DNA from: an uncultured Mycoplasma sp. | Lineage (GTDB): Bacteria > Bacillota_I > Bacilli_A > Mycoplasmatales > Mycoplasmoidaceae | Reading direction: 5' to 3' | Length of the DNA: 64,000 nt | Assembly (NCBI GenBank): GCA_947648205.1 | Contig: CANSNC010000001.1 | Location: 62,001 to 126,000 of the forward strand | In this document: one piece after another, positions 8,796-21,498 of the stretch | Layout of the letters: each line of letters starts with the position of its first letter | Position numbering within the stretch: position 1 is the stretch's first letter | Program-made: the position numbers and the translations under genes | The notes under the pieces: model-generated | The model's input: only the letters and a program-made list of their open reading frames with translations | Databases searched by the model: none | What the model was told of the DNA's origin: nothing

Positions 8796-11699
8796 ATGAG
8801 TAATAAATTTAATTTTATTGATGCAGTTTCGATTAAATATGCCAATAATGTTATTTCTAGAATCCAAAATTATGATGTAATTGATGAAATTGTATATGAA
8901 CAACCACAAAAGGAAGAGAGTATTAAATCTGAACAAGTTAAGAGTGTGCCTTCTCAGAAAATTGAAGAAAACTTATATAATGAGAATTTAAATGATTTAT
9001 ATGAAAAGAAAACCACTATAGAAAATGTTGCAAAAGATAAAGAAAGTGTTATCCATCCATATGTAGATTCACAAAGTGTTAATGTTCCAACATCAGACTA
9101 TAGCAAATTGAGTTCAAATTTTAATGCAAAATTTAATTTCAAAAAGGAACAATCAACAATACCAGTATCAAAAAATGAAAAAACAAATGAACAAGAAGTG
9201 ATATCAGTGCCAATTGTTCCACCTAAACCACAAATTATAGAAAGTAAAAAAAATGTATTAGAGGAAAAACAAGATATTGTTTATGTTAGTCCTAGTACAA
9301 AAAAAGAAGTTCATAAAAATATTGAGGAAAAGCCAATGAAAAATTTTAATGCTAATAATATTAGTCAAGTTACAACTAAAAATAATGCCAGCTCTAATTT
9401 AGACAATAATCAGCAAAAAAGTACATCTCAGAATTACAATTTAGAAAATGAAATTAATACTTTTAATTATGACTATGATATTAATTCCATAAATGAGTTA
9501 GACAATATTATTAATATTAATGATGTATATGATGATTTAGGCAAAACATTCCAAGATGATTTATTTAACCAATATGATAAATTGGATAAATATGTTAACT
9601 ATGATGATATGCCTAAATATTCTTATTTACCAAAGAAAAGAATAAGAGATTTATTATTAACTAAATATAATATTACAAATGAAGAATGTGTTAATGATTT
9701 ATATTCAATGGCTTTCAATAATAAATGAAAAGAGATTGATGTTGAACATTGATTATTGAATCCTGCAAACATATCCACACTTCAAGCAAAATATGGGAAC
9801 ATTGGGTTAGTGTCACAAAAGGAATTGGACAATAAAGAAGACGTTGCTGAATCTATTGATTTACCAAATAATAAAAATGATTCTAGTAGTGTAACAACAA
9901 CTAAAATTACAGATTCTAAAAATAAAAGTGATAATAATATTCAAAGAGTTGAAATTGCTATTGTGAGAGAGGATCAAAAACAAGAAAATGTTGATGTTAA
10001 ATCTAATAAAGAATTTGATCATCATTTAGATTATCATCATAATCATTGTCTTAAAAAAGAGAATATGAAACATAAACATCATAGACATACACATGAAAAT
10101 AACTATTACAATTATGACAATCGTTTTTTTATAAAAGATGAAATGAGATCAGTTTTAATTGAAGAAAATTATAGAAAAATGCAATTTGATTTTCAAACTG
10201 AGGTTTTAAAAAATCATATTGATTCTAAATTTAATAGTTTATTGAATATTGGCAATTCAAATTTTCCTTCTCAAAGATATGCAGGTTTCTCATATAATTC
10301 AAATAATTTACAAGAACAACAACATTCTTTGCAAAATGAATCATTAAATTTAAATAATCAAGATCAAAAAAATAATAAAGATTATTTATTAGTTAAGGAT
10401 TTTGATAATAAAATTACAGAAATGTTTAATGAAGAAAGGGCAAAAATAAAGGATGAGATTTCAGTTGAAATTAATGAATTAAAAGAAAAATTCAATGAAA
10501 ATGAAAAAAATATTTATGAATCTTTAGATTTTATTAGAAAAGAAATTAAGGAAAATGAAAACAATTTAAAAATTAATTTTAATGATTCATTAAATGAACT
10601 TAGAAATGAAATTTCAAATAATCTTACTCAATATATACAAGAAATTGATAAGAAACAAGATGTATTAGCTGAAGTTTTCCACAATAAGCAAAATGAATTA
10701 TTAGATAAAATTGTAGATATAAATAAAGAAAATAGTGTAAATGTAAATAATTCTTTAGTAGAACAATTAAAACTTAATTTTGATAGTATCTCTGAAGAAA
10801 TGTCATTATTAAAAAATAAAATTAATAACCAGAGTGTTGAAAATAGCAATGAAATTAAAGATTTAAGAAATGATATAACAAATCAATTAAGTGTAGTTTC
10901 AGAAGAGATGAAAAACTCTGTGCTTAATATTTATAATGAAATAGATACATTAAGTGAATATGTGTACAATAAAGAACATTATTTATATGACAACAAAGAA
11001 GATAATAATCAAGATCAATTAGTTAATGAAGAAAATTTACATAATGATGAATCTAATTATTCAAATGTAAATAGAGTAGAAACTTTTGATAATGATTTTG
11101 GAGTTATTCAAACAATTAGAACAAATGATAATAGTTTTCAGATACCAAATTATGATGACTATAAAGTAAATTATTATTCTAATAATTCAACTAAAGATGT
11201 AGTACAAGAAGAAAACAAAGTATCGAATGACTCATTGATTGAGGAAGTAAAAACTGAAAAAGCAAAAACAGTTGATTATGAATCATTTGCAAATAATGAA
11301 TTAGAAAATGCAAATTTTAATTTCTTAAATAATTCAAGTAACTTTGAACCTCAAAATGAATTAAATGAATATGAATCAAATTATGATGATGCAACATTAA
11401 CAAATGAAGATAAGGATTTTTATAATCGTTTCTTGAATGATGAAAAAACAGAAAATAAAAGTTCAATAATTTCAAATTTTGATTCTAATACAAAAGTGAA
11501 CATTTTGGACATAGAAAATACTGTAAATATTTCTAATGAAAATGAAACTAGTAAAGAAGATGATATTAAAGCTAAATTATCTAGGATAGATGAAATTATA
11601 AAAAATAGCATAGATGAATTAAGTGATATCAAAGACTATGTAAAAGAAGATGATGCAAAAATTGATGAATCAATAAAACTATTTGAACAAGTTAAATAG
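8796..11699 (+). CDS. Coiled-coil cluster protein 1 (967 aa), with His-rich patch
   Basis: ATG 8796 is preferred over ATG 8784 because the GGAG at 8786-8789 is then correctly spaced. Residues 1-230 are low-complexity and Pro/Ser/Asn-rich. Residues about 265-345 look globular: aromatic, with a PKKRIRDLLLTKY element and two UGA-Trp codons (SMAFNNKW, VEHW). A His-rich patch (10 His and 1 Cys in about 27 residues) lies near 408-435. Residues about 520-720 form a long Glu/Asn/Lys heptad-like coiled coil, followed by an acidic Asn/Asp-rich stretch to about 910 and a short final helix. No signal peptide or membrane segment is seen. It is the first of six co-directional, closely spaced genes. No recognised family; a structural role is inferred. 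Confidence 0.85.
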
Positions 11700-11733
11700 T
11701 CAAATATAAAAGTAATAACATTGGGAGAAACAT

Positions 11734-14700
11734 ATGAGTAGTTCATCTAGTAAAAAAGAAATACTACAATTAATTATTAGAAAAAAAGTTGTAATAGAAA
11801 ATAATTATTTTACAATTTCTTCTATAATTGATGACATAATCAAAACTACTAAAGATGATAATATTATTAGTTTAGCTAAAGCCAAACAATCTGCTTTAGA
11901 TAATGCTATAAATTTTGCTGTCTCTCAATTAGAAATACTTATTCAAAATTTTATTAATTCATTGCAATCTTTTGATGCTGAAAAACATAAAGAAATTGAA
12001 AAACAATTACAAAAAACAATTGATCAATTAAATTTAAAAACAAAAGTTTTAACAGAAGATTTATCAAAAGCACAAAATATTAAAAATTATTCAAATGTAC
12101 CAAGTGATAATGCTATTTATGGAACATTAGATAATGTTCCTGAAAAAGATGTGAACAAAGAATTTGGAAAAAAATCTAGAAATGAAATTAAAGATTTAAG
12201 ACAAGGTGTTTTAATTGAAAGTTTAAATGATCCATCTCCTAGAGAATTATCAATTTTTGATGACATGTATTTTGATGAAGTTCAAGAATTTAATGAATAC
12301 AAAAAAAATAAGAATGAACTTGAAACTAAAATGTCTATTAAAGATGAGTTTGAAAAAATGGAAGGTCATTCAATTAGTGATCAATTGTTAGAAATTGAAA
12401 ACAAATTAATGAATGAAATTAACAAATTAAAAGTGTCAAATCAATTAGTAAGTGATACTAATGATACATTATTGTCAAAAATTAAAAATGAACATCCTGA
12501 AGTAATGGATTCAGATTTGGTTAATAAGCATTCATTTGACATGTTAGATGTTGCTATTAATGATATGATTTCAAAAATTGAATTAACAAAAATTCCAGAT
12601 TATAAAAATCATGACATTAAAAATCTTGAAGATATAAGTCAAACATTAGTAAAAAGTCTTGAAGCAAATATTGAAAACCTTTCAAAAGATATTAAAAACT
12701 TAAAAGAAGAAAATAAGACTTATAGAGATAAGATGGATGAATATATTTCAACTATTAGTGATTTAAAAAATGATAGACTTGAAAGAGAAAAGGAATTAAA
12801 TGAATCATATATAGCATGAGTTTCAAGTAATAAAAAATTACAAGATCTTGAAATTTTATTAGGTCAACAATCAATTGACATTAGTGACCTAGATGGGCAA
12901 AAAAATATAATTATTGATACTCTTGAAAAAAAATTAAAAGATACAATATCTAATTTAAATATAATTTTATCTCAAAATGAAGAGTTAATTAATAGACAAG
13001 AAGAATTAGAAGAATTTATTAGACTTAATGAAATTAAAAGTGAGTATACTGTAAGTGCTTTTGAAAAGGACATTGAAGCAAAATCACTTCAAGATTTGGT
13101 TGAAAAAGAAACAAATAAAATTGTTGAAATTAAGTTATCTGCAATGATAAGTAGATATAAAGAAGAACTTGATTTATTAGAGAATAAAGTTAAAGAAAAT
13201 ATTGAAGGTATTAATACAAATAAGGATATTTTATCATATGAATTTGATAAACAAGCAAATCATACAAATGAAATAAAAGATTTCCAAGATAAAATAGATA
13301 GATTTGAAAATAAAGTTAAGCTATTAGAAGAAAAACTAATTCAAATTCAAACTCTAGATAGAAATAGCAAAGAAACTATAGAAAGTATTAATGATTCTTT
13401 AGGGTATGAATATGTAAAAAATGAAATAATGGATAATGAAGTTTCTCAGAAATTAAAATCATTAGAACAAATGTTAAATGATACAATGGATAGACTTAGT
13501 GCATTTGAAAATAAAGATGCAGCAAATTATTATTCAGATGATTATAATGTTGGAGAAATGAGTCAAGAAGAGTTGGATTATATTATCAAAAATTCTGATA
13601 TATATAATGATATAAGGTCAGAAATTGTTAGATTAGAAAATCAAGTTAATGTGTTGAAAAGTGAAAACATTAAGATTAAAAGAGAAAACTATGAAATGAC
13701 AACTGAGCTTGATGATTCTTTCCAAAAATTTGCATATAACACAAATAAGATGAAGCAAGTTGAAGAATTATTAAATAGTCAGGTTGAAGAATTTGAAAAA
13801 CTTAATGTTGAAAAAGATGAATTGATTGCAGCTCTTGAAAACAAAGTTCAAGAAACAATAGATACAAACAACCAGTATTATCAAGAAGAATATTATCCAG
13901 AAAACCAACAGTATCAAGAATACAATGAATATAATGAATCTTTAGCAAGGGAAAATATTGAATTATTAATTGATAAACGTGTTAATGAATTATTGGCAAA
14001 TAAAGCTTTAGATGTTCTGGCAAATAATAATAATTCATTATCATTAAATAATTTGAATTCTCAAGTAAGTGAAAATCATGTTTTTTCATCACCTGATGAC
14101 TACCCAACAGACTTTATTTCAAATGAAGATAATAAAGAGCAAATTGATATAAAGAATTTTGATCCATTTATGAAAGATGAAATTGATGATAAAAAAGATG
14201 TTATTCAATATAATAGTGGAATTAATGAAACAGAATCAGAAGAATTTGATTTTATTCCTGTTGAACAATCTTTTGAGTCAAATGGTTATACAAATGAATT
14301 TGAATCTAGTATTAAAAATAAAGATTATTTAGATGTTAACTATTATGATAGAGTTAAGTCTGATCAGGAAAATAAAGAAAAAATTATTCAAGAATTGAAC
14401 CAAGAAAAAACAGATCAAATTTTACCTGATGAAGCTGCTAATGATAGAAATGAATTAACTATTGAGAAAGATTTTAATATTGATGAATCTTTAGAAAATG
14501 CAGAATTAAAAACAAAATTAATTAATTTACAAGAACAATACAATCTTTTATTAAAGGAATTAGAAAATAAAGAACCAATCATAAAAGAGAAAATTATTGT
14601 TAAGGAAATTAAAGATAAACAATACAATGTTCCAAAAGAACTTCTAGAAAATACAGAGCGTTTGAAAAATTTTGAAAGATTATTAATACAAATAGATAAT

Positions 14701-14763
14701 GAAATATCTAATTTAGAAAATGATTCATTAAATAAATTTTTAAATGCAGGAGATAGAATATAA
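11734..14763 (+). CDS. Coiled-coil cluster protein 2 (1009 aa)
   Basis: It starts at ATG 11734 behind GGGAG. Almost the whole protein is predicted helix: coiled coil at about residues 60-115, 190-260, 300-360, 375-510, 630-710 and 905-1000. A less regular acidic Asn/Asp/Glu stretch lies between about 780 and 905. Two copies of the cluster motif (Lys-Leu-x-x-Leu-Glu-x-Leu-Leu-x-x-Gln) occur, one directly after a UGA-Trp at 12817 and one near 13735. A Tyr/Gln-rich segment (YYQEEYYPENQQYQEY) sits near residue 715. No signal peptide or membrane helix. The gap to the next gene is 28 bp with a GGAG site. Function unknown. Confidence 0.86.
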
Positions 14764-14791
14764 AAATAAATTTTAACTATATGGAGTCACT

Positions 14792-16585
14792 ATGAAAGAG
14801 GAAAAAATAATAGATCAATCTTTAGATGTTTCTTATAATAAAAAAAGAATTTCTAACAGATTAGTTGAATTAAAAAGTAAGTATCAAAATTTATTAGTAG
14901 AGTTAAATGAAACATCTATTGATAATATTGATAGAGTTTTTGGTTACAGTCATAGTGATTTAAGTGATATAGAATCAGATTTATTTCTAAATAAAATAAA
15001 TGAAAACTTGGAAGTTCAAGATAAGATTAGAATTTTAAAAAATAATATTGCTACAAAAATAAAAAATATTGAAAAAATTAATTCTTTAAATATTAATAAT
15101 CAATCTTTTGATGAAATTAAAAATCAAATTAGTGCATCACTTGATTTGATAAATAATATGGAACAAAATTATGATCAAAAATCAAATGATTTTAATGATT
15201 CAACAAATTTGATAATAGATAAAATTAATTCATTAGAGAATCAGATAAAAAATATAAGTGTATCAAAAAATATTGATATAAAAGACGAAGCTATTTATAA
15301 AGATGAAATTGCATTTTTGAAACACCAAATAGATCAATTATTATTAGAAAACAAAGAATGTAAATCTAAATTAAATGAATTAATTTATATAAATAATGAA
15401 AAGGAAGAGGAAATTAGTAAATCATATGATGCTTGACTAAAAAATTCTTCTAAACTTAATGAACTTGAAAATCTTTTATTAAAAGAGCAAGAGGAATACA
15501 CAAGTTTAGAAAATGAAAAGGATGAAGCTATTGATTCACTTGCTAATAAAATAAATAATATTAGAAATGAAAATAGTATTTATGATCAATTTTCTCAAGA
15601 TATATATAATGATTCTAATATTACAAATAATTCTTTATTAGAGGCAATTGATCAAAAATTTAATGATTTAAAAATAGAATTAATTAATAATAAATTTACA
15701 ACAGATAGTTTAGATAAAGTTAATAATGAAATAAATAATTATGATAAATTAAAAATAAAAGCTAAAGAAATTTATAATAAAACAATTATTGACTTATTAA
15801 AAAATTTGAAAGATAGATATACACAAATTATTAATAAATTAGATCAAATAGAACCATTATTTTCTTCAGAAGTTAGTGCATTAATATCTCCTAGTACAAG
15901 TGATTTTATTAATCCATCTTCTAATATTGAGGAATTAAAAAATGATTTAATTAATGTGGATGAATATGTAAATTTAACTTTTGGAAGCGAAGTTAATGAT
16001 GACCATGATTTGTTTAGTAGATTAAGCAAACTAAATACACTAAATGATTTTCAACAATTCATTACTTATTCAATAGATAAATTTGATGAGTTTGTAAATG
16101 AAATTATTTCTGAAAGAAATATTTTAAATAATAAAGTTATTGCTATTAATGACAAATCATTTAATGTAAATAGTTTCTTTAATATAATTAATGATTTAAT
16201 AAATAGAATTAATAATTTCATAGCACTATTAAATAGTGAAATCTCATCAATTAATGTTTCTAATATTTTATATGAATTAGAGGATGATCTTTCACAATCA
16301 CAGTACTGATTTGATTTTGTTGATTTATTGAATTCAATAAAATTATTAATAAATTATCAAAAAGTTGTTTTTGATAATTTAGAGACTGAAGTTGACATTT
16401 ATAATAAATTAAAGGAAAGTGGTTCTTCATTAAATGAATTTAATCATCAAGATTTATATGATTCAAATGAGTTAATTAATAAGAACAATAAATTAAAAAA
16501 TATTTTTCAAAAGTTAAGTAATTTAGAGAAATTAGTTGATTTATATGAAATGGATCAATTTGAAACATTTGTTGAGAAGATATAG
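14792..16585 (+). CDS. Coiled-coil cluster protein 3 (597 aa)
   Basis: Intact reading frame from ATG 14792 (ATGGAGTC upstream) to TAG 16585. It is helical throughout and Asn/Ile/Leu/Asp-rich, with heptad-like stretches at about residues 20-100, 130-310 and 390-590. One copy of the cluster motif follows a UGA-Trp at 15434-15436 (SYDAW, then Lys-Leu-x-Glu-Leu-Glu-x-Leu-Leu). It ends only 9 nt before the next gene, which supports one transcription unit. No membrane segment and no known domain. It is the smallest of the six and lacks the Pro-rich regions seen in the first and last members. Confidence 0.85.
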
Positions 16586-16594
16586 GAGAAAATT

Positions 16595-19500
16595 ATGAAA
16601 AATAAATTTAATAATAAACTAAATATTGAAGAATTAAAGCAAGAATTACAAAATATCGTTTCAGATTATAATGATATTGATAATTCTAACAATTTTCATT
16701 CTCAACAAAAAAATAATTCTCCAGCTAGCTTAGAAGAAGAAAATAGACAGTTGTCTATTAAAATAAACAACACAAAAGAAAGAATATATGAAAAATTGTC
16801 ATCTCTTTCTGGGAAAAATAAATTTCAACATTTATTGAATAAATTTGTAGAATTTTATGATGAAAAGGACTTAAATAAATTAAAAGTTGCTTCTAAGTTT
16901 GAAAATTATGTAAATGATGAATTTTCTTCTTCAAGTAATCTTGAAACTTCAACATTAAATTCTAGCCCTTCTTCTCTAGATAAAAGTTATACACAAGATA
17001 TTGAAAACCTTTTTGAAGAACAAATTAAAGAAATTAGAGATATTCAAAAAAACAAAGCAAGATTTATTGATGAAATCATTTATGATTTGAATCCAAATGA
17101 TGTTACTCATGAAGTTGTCACAACTTCTGTAATTAATAAACTTGATTACATTAATAAAGATTTTAAATTGGATTTGAATTATTATTCTTCAAAATACTCT
17201 AGTTTAAATAATAAAAATTCTAGTGATTTAATTAAATTTAAAGAAAATATTTTGAATTTAATTGATGATAGTATTGAAGAATTAAAAGAAGAATTTAAAA
17301 ACTACATTATGTTTAATAAATTTTTGCATGAAAAAATTTCATCTATTAATGGAGAAAATCAAAAAATTAATTTTGATGATTCATCAACTTCAAAACAATC
17401 TTTTGCAGTAAATGATGATAAATATTCTTCATTAGAAGATAAAATTTTAAAGTTAATTGATTCAGTTGATAATTTAGCAACTAAGAATAATAATTTTGAA
17501 AATAAAACTACAGAAATAATTGACAAAAAAATTAATGATCTTGAAGAAAAATTTAATAAAATGATAAATTCTCTTGTAGAACAAAATGAAAATAAACTTT
17601 ATTTAGAACAAGAAAACTCAAATAAGATTTTTGAAAAATTATCTAATTTTGTTGATTCAATAAAATCAGAAAAAAATGATTTTATAATGCAAGCTCAAAA
17701 ACAAATTGTTGATATTGTAAAAAATAATGAAAATGAAAAGAAAACAATTATTGAATTATTGCAAAAAATACAATCTGAAACAATTTCAGCAAGTGATGCT
17801 GAAGCATATAATAGAAGTTTAGTAAATAGCAATAAATTAGTTCAACTTGAATCATTAATAATGAGACAAAATGATGAAATTGAAGAATTATTAAAAGAAA
17901 AAAATGATGCATTTGATGTTCTTGAAGATATTTTAAATAACCCTCAAGGAAAAAATAATCCAGAAGAATTGTTGTCACATATTGAATCTAATATAGAACG
18001 TATAATTTATAATTTTGATGAAAAAATTAGCAATCTTGAACAATCATTTGTTGATAAATTAGAGTCTATGAATTCGCGTGAAAATTCTGACAGAAATGAT
18101 TTAATTGATAATATTAGTGATGTAGAAAATAGATTATTGCAAAATTATGAAACAATTAAAATGAATTTTTCAGATAGTTTCAATGAAATTATTAATTGAT
18201 TGAACTCTAATAGAGATACTGGAACTAAATTGGATGAATTATTAAATAATGTAAGAGATATTAAACATGGTAGTCATCAATTTGGATTAGGTAATGACAT
18301 TAAAAATGAATTATCTAATTTATTAGAAAGTAACAAATCATCTTTGATTCAACAGTATGGTCCTCTTGAAGATAAAATTGAGTCTTTAACTTCTGCTTTT
18401 AAAGAGAACAAGAATGATATACAAAATAAAACTAGTGAAATTATTAATTCAAGAATTTCAGAGCTTGAAAATAAATTTACTTCTTTAGTTGATGTTATTA
18501 ATGAGAGTAATGCTAATAAATTAAACATTGAACAAGAAAATTCTGATAGATTGTATGATAAATTAGCACAACTTGTAAATTCTATAAATTATGAAAAAAA
18601 TGAATTTTTCTTAGAAACAAAACAACAGATTACAAGCATCATTAAGAGCAATGAAAATGAAAAGAAATATATTATTAGTTTATTAAATAAAATTCAAGAT
18701 GACAATAAAAGCACAAATGATGAAGTTGCTTTAAATAGATCTTTAATTAATAGTGAAAAATTATTACAACTTGAACACTTGATTATGAGACAAAATCAAG
18801 AATTAGAAGAGTTACTAAATGATAAAAATGAAGCATTTGATACAATTCATGAAATGTTGTCAAAAACTACAAAAAATGATGATGTAACACAATCATCATT
18901 TATGGAAATAGAAGATAATGTAACTTCAATTGTAAAGAGTCTTGAAGATAAAATTAATGGTCTTGAACAAACATTTGTTTCTCAATTAGATGCAATTAAT
19001 AGCAATATGGCTGCATCATTGATGAATAATGCATCTAACTATAATGACAATAAATCATTAAATGAAATGATGAATAATATAAATTCAGTTGAACAAAAGT
19101 TGATTCAAAATTATGATTATATTAAGCAAAACTTTAATGAAAGTTTTAATGAAATAATTAATAGATTAAATTCAACAAAAGATTCAATTTTTAATGATAG
19201 TGAAATTAATTCAAAATTAGATTCAATTATTAGTGATATTGATTCAATTAAATATTCTAGTAAGTATGGTCTAGGTGATAATTTAAAATCTGAATTAAGA
19301 GATATATTTAGTGTTGAGTTAAATAATAAGATTTCAGAACTAATAAATAATGGAATTAATGCTGAAGAATTAAATAATAAAATTGGTCATATTGAAAGAA
19401 AATTAAATGATTTAACTGAAGAAATTATTGATAGAAACAAACATGAATTTATTGAATTATCTAACAAAATTGATAGTGTTGATTACATTACTAAATTAAT

Positions 19501-21457
19501 ATCTGAAAAAGTTTTAAGTTTAGATGATGAATATGAAAATGTGGAAGCAAAATTATTTGATAATTTTAAAAAATATGAAGAAGTTTTAACAAACACTTTG
19601 TTGAAAGATAAAGAAAATTATAATGAGTTAAAACAAATGATTGAAGAAAATTATGTTAAAAGAGAAAATGAACTTTCTGAGAGTGAGTTTTCAAAATTGC
19701 AATCATTAAATTTAAAGTTAGAAAAGCTTGCATCTTTGATAGATATGCAAGAAAGAGAAATTGAGACTTTAATTCAAGAAAAAAATGAAGTTATGTCATG
19801 AGTTGGTAATGCTAGTCCAAATGATTTAAAATTCAATTCTAATGAGATTGATCAATTGTCACAGGTAGTTGCATTAAAAGTTCAAGAATGTTTAAAAAGA
19901 AATCTTTCTACTCCAGACAATATAACAAGTATTTATAAAAGTGATGATTATAATGAACTTGTTCAAATGAATGAGAAGATAGATGAATTATCAAATTATC
20001 TTCATAATAATATGGGTTTTTTCCAAGATAAAAATAGCATTTCAGAATTATTTTCTGTTGATGTTTTCCAAAACTTTTCTAATATTGATTTTTTAATTAA
20101 GAAAGTTGAATTTATTACTTCTGAAATTAATAATATTCATTTTGAATTATCAACTTCTGAATCTCAAAAATTAGGAGAAATTCAAGATAAATTAGATTCA
20201 TTAAAATTTAACTTATTTAGTATTGAATGAGATTTATCTTTATTAAAACACAAATTAGATGCTTCGTTACAAATACAAGATATGAATGCTGAGAATAGAC
20301 ATAAAGATTTAATTTTGGCAAATAAGAAAAAATTAGAAATTATTTCAGATTTAATTGATAAAAACAAAAAAGCATTGAGTAATTTATTTAATGATAAGGA
20401 AAATTTAATTAAGAAATATAAATTAAATAATAATTTAAGTCCTAGTAGTGATCATGATTCAGATATTTTAGTAGACATTAAATCTAATGCTATTTTTGAT
20501 AAACTTGTGAATAAATTAAAAACTACATTTAATAATGAGATTGATTTATTAAATTCTAAGTTTATTAATTTACAAGCTAAAATATTAGATTCTTATTCAA
20601 ATAAAAATCATGATGATCAAAATTTAGTTGATGATTTTAATGAAGAAGATATTAAAACTATAAATGAGATTATTTCAAAAATTTCAATCTTAGAAGAAAA
20701 TCTTGAAAGAGCATTTGATGCATTAGAAAACAAGAATAAAGAGTTATTAAATGGAATTACATCATTAGTTTCTGAAAATTATGTTTATAAACAAATAGTT
20801 GATAAATTTGATAAGCAAAAGGGATTAATCCAAGAAGAATATGATAAACAAAAAGAAAATTTTAAAGATTATATTCTTAATTTAAAAAATACAGAAGTTC
20901 AAGGATATAAAGATAAATTAAATAAACTTGAAAAAGAAGTAAATAAACTAAGAGAATTAAATGAAAAAGAAATTTTTGATCAATTGGATTCATTAGACAA
21001 TTATATAGAAATGTTAATGTTACAGTTAAATTCATTCCAAGAAGAAAAACATAGTTTATATAATGAAATGATTGATAAATTAAATTATGTTGATAAACTT
21101 GGCAATCCAACTTCTAGTGATGAATTTATAAGTCTTGAAACTGATAATATGTATTCAGGAAAATTCAAGGATATAGTTGGTAAAGATACAATAAGAGTTA
21201 TTGAAGAAAAATTTGATACTCTTAAAGAAAACTTGATAGTTGATTTAAACAAAATTATTACTGAAATAAATGAATTAAAAGAAAAATGATTATCTGATGA
21301 TTCTAAATTACAAAAAATGAATAAAAACAGTGATTCTCCATTAAAATTAATAAATGATAATGTTTTATTTTTCATAGATGAACTTGAAAGAAGAAAATCT
21401 GAAATAAGTCTTTTCTATAAAAAAATTAATAATTTAAAAGAAATAGTGGAAAGATAG
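16595..21457 (+). CDS. Coiled-coil cluster protein 4 (1620 aa) with a ~310-residue tandem duplication
   Basis: The largest protein in the window. It starts at ATG 16595 behind TAGGAGAAAATT (its ribosome site overlaps the end of the preceding gene). UGA-Trp codons at 18197, 19799, 20228 and 21287 are read through. A unit at residues about 296-604 is repeated at about 605-915 with many identical positions, each containing LEQEN/IEQEN, Ser/Lys-x-Asn-Glu-Asn-Glu-Lys-Lys, Ala-x-x-x-Asn-Arg-Ser-Leu, and Leu-Ile-Met-Arg-Gln. A third, partial copy of the internal motif lies near residue 1040. The rest is long heptad-like coiled coil. No signal peptide, no membrane helix. The size and all-helical make-up suggest a filament or scaffold protein, by analogy to large mycoplasma cytoskeletal proteins such as HMW2; homology is not established. 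Confidence 0.87.
17480..19330 (+). repeat. Diverged tandem duplication inside cluster protein 4
   Basis: Unit 1 is 17480-18406 and unit 2 runs from 18407 to about 19330. The repeat is clear at protein level: the starting segments (Glu/Asn-Asn-Lys-Thr-Thr/Ser-Glu-Ile-Ile), the Glu-Gln-Glu-Asn-Ser segment, the Arg-Ser-Leu-x-Asn-Ser segment, Leu-Ile-Met-Arg-Gln, and the closing Gly-Leu-Gly-x-x-x-Lys all recur in the same order. Unit 2 carries about 19 extra codons near 19000-19080. Nucleotide identity is low, so the duplication is old. Confidence 0.85.
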
Positions 21458-21498
21458 TGAAAATTGAAAAATAAAAAATGATAATGAAGGGGTTTATT

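Noticed and set aside
8784-8796. ATG 8784 as the start of the first coiled-coil gene
   Set aside because: It would put the ribosome site only 2 nt away; GGAG at 8786-8789 fits ATG 8796.
8796-11699. EAGR box typical of terminal-organelle proteins
   Set aside because: No aromatic and Gly-rich box was found in any of the six proteins.
16595-21457. Repeats in the coiled-coil genes as CRISPR or mobile-element repeats
   Set aside because: They are in frame, diverged and visible mainly at protein level, with no spacers or terminal repeats.
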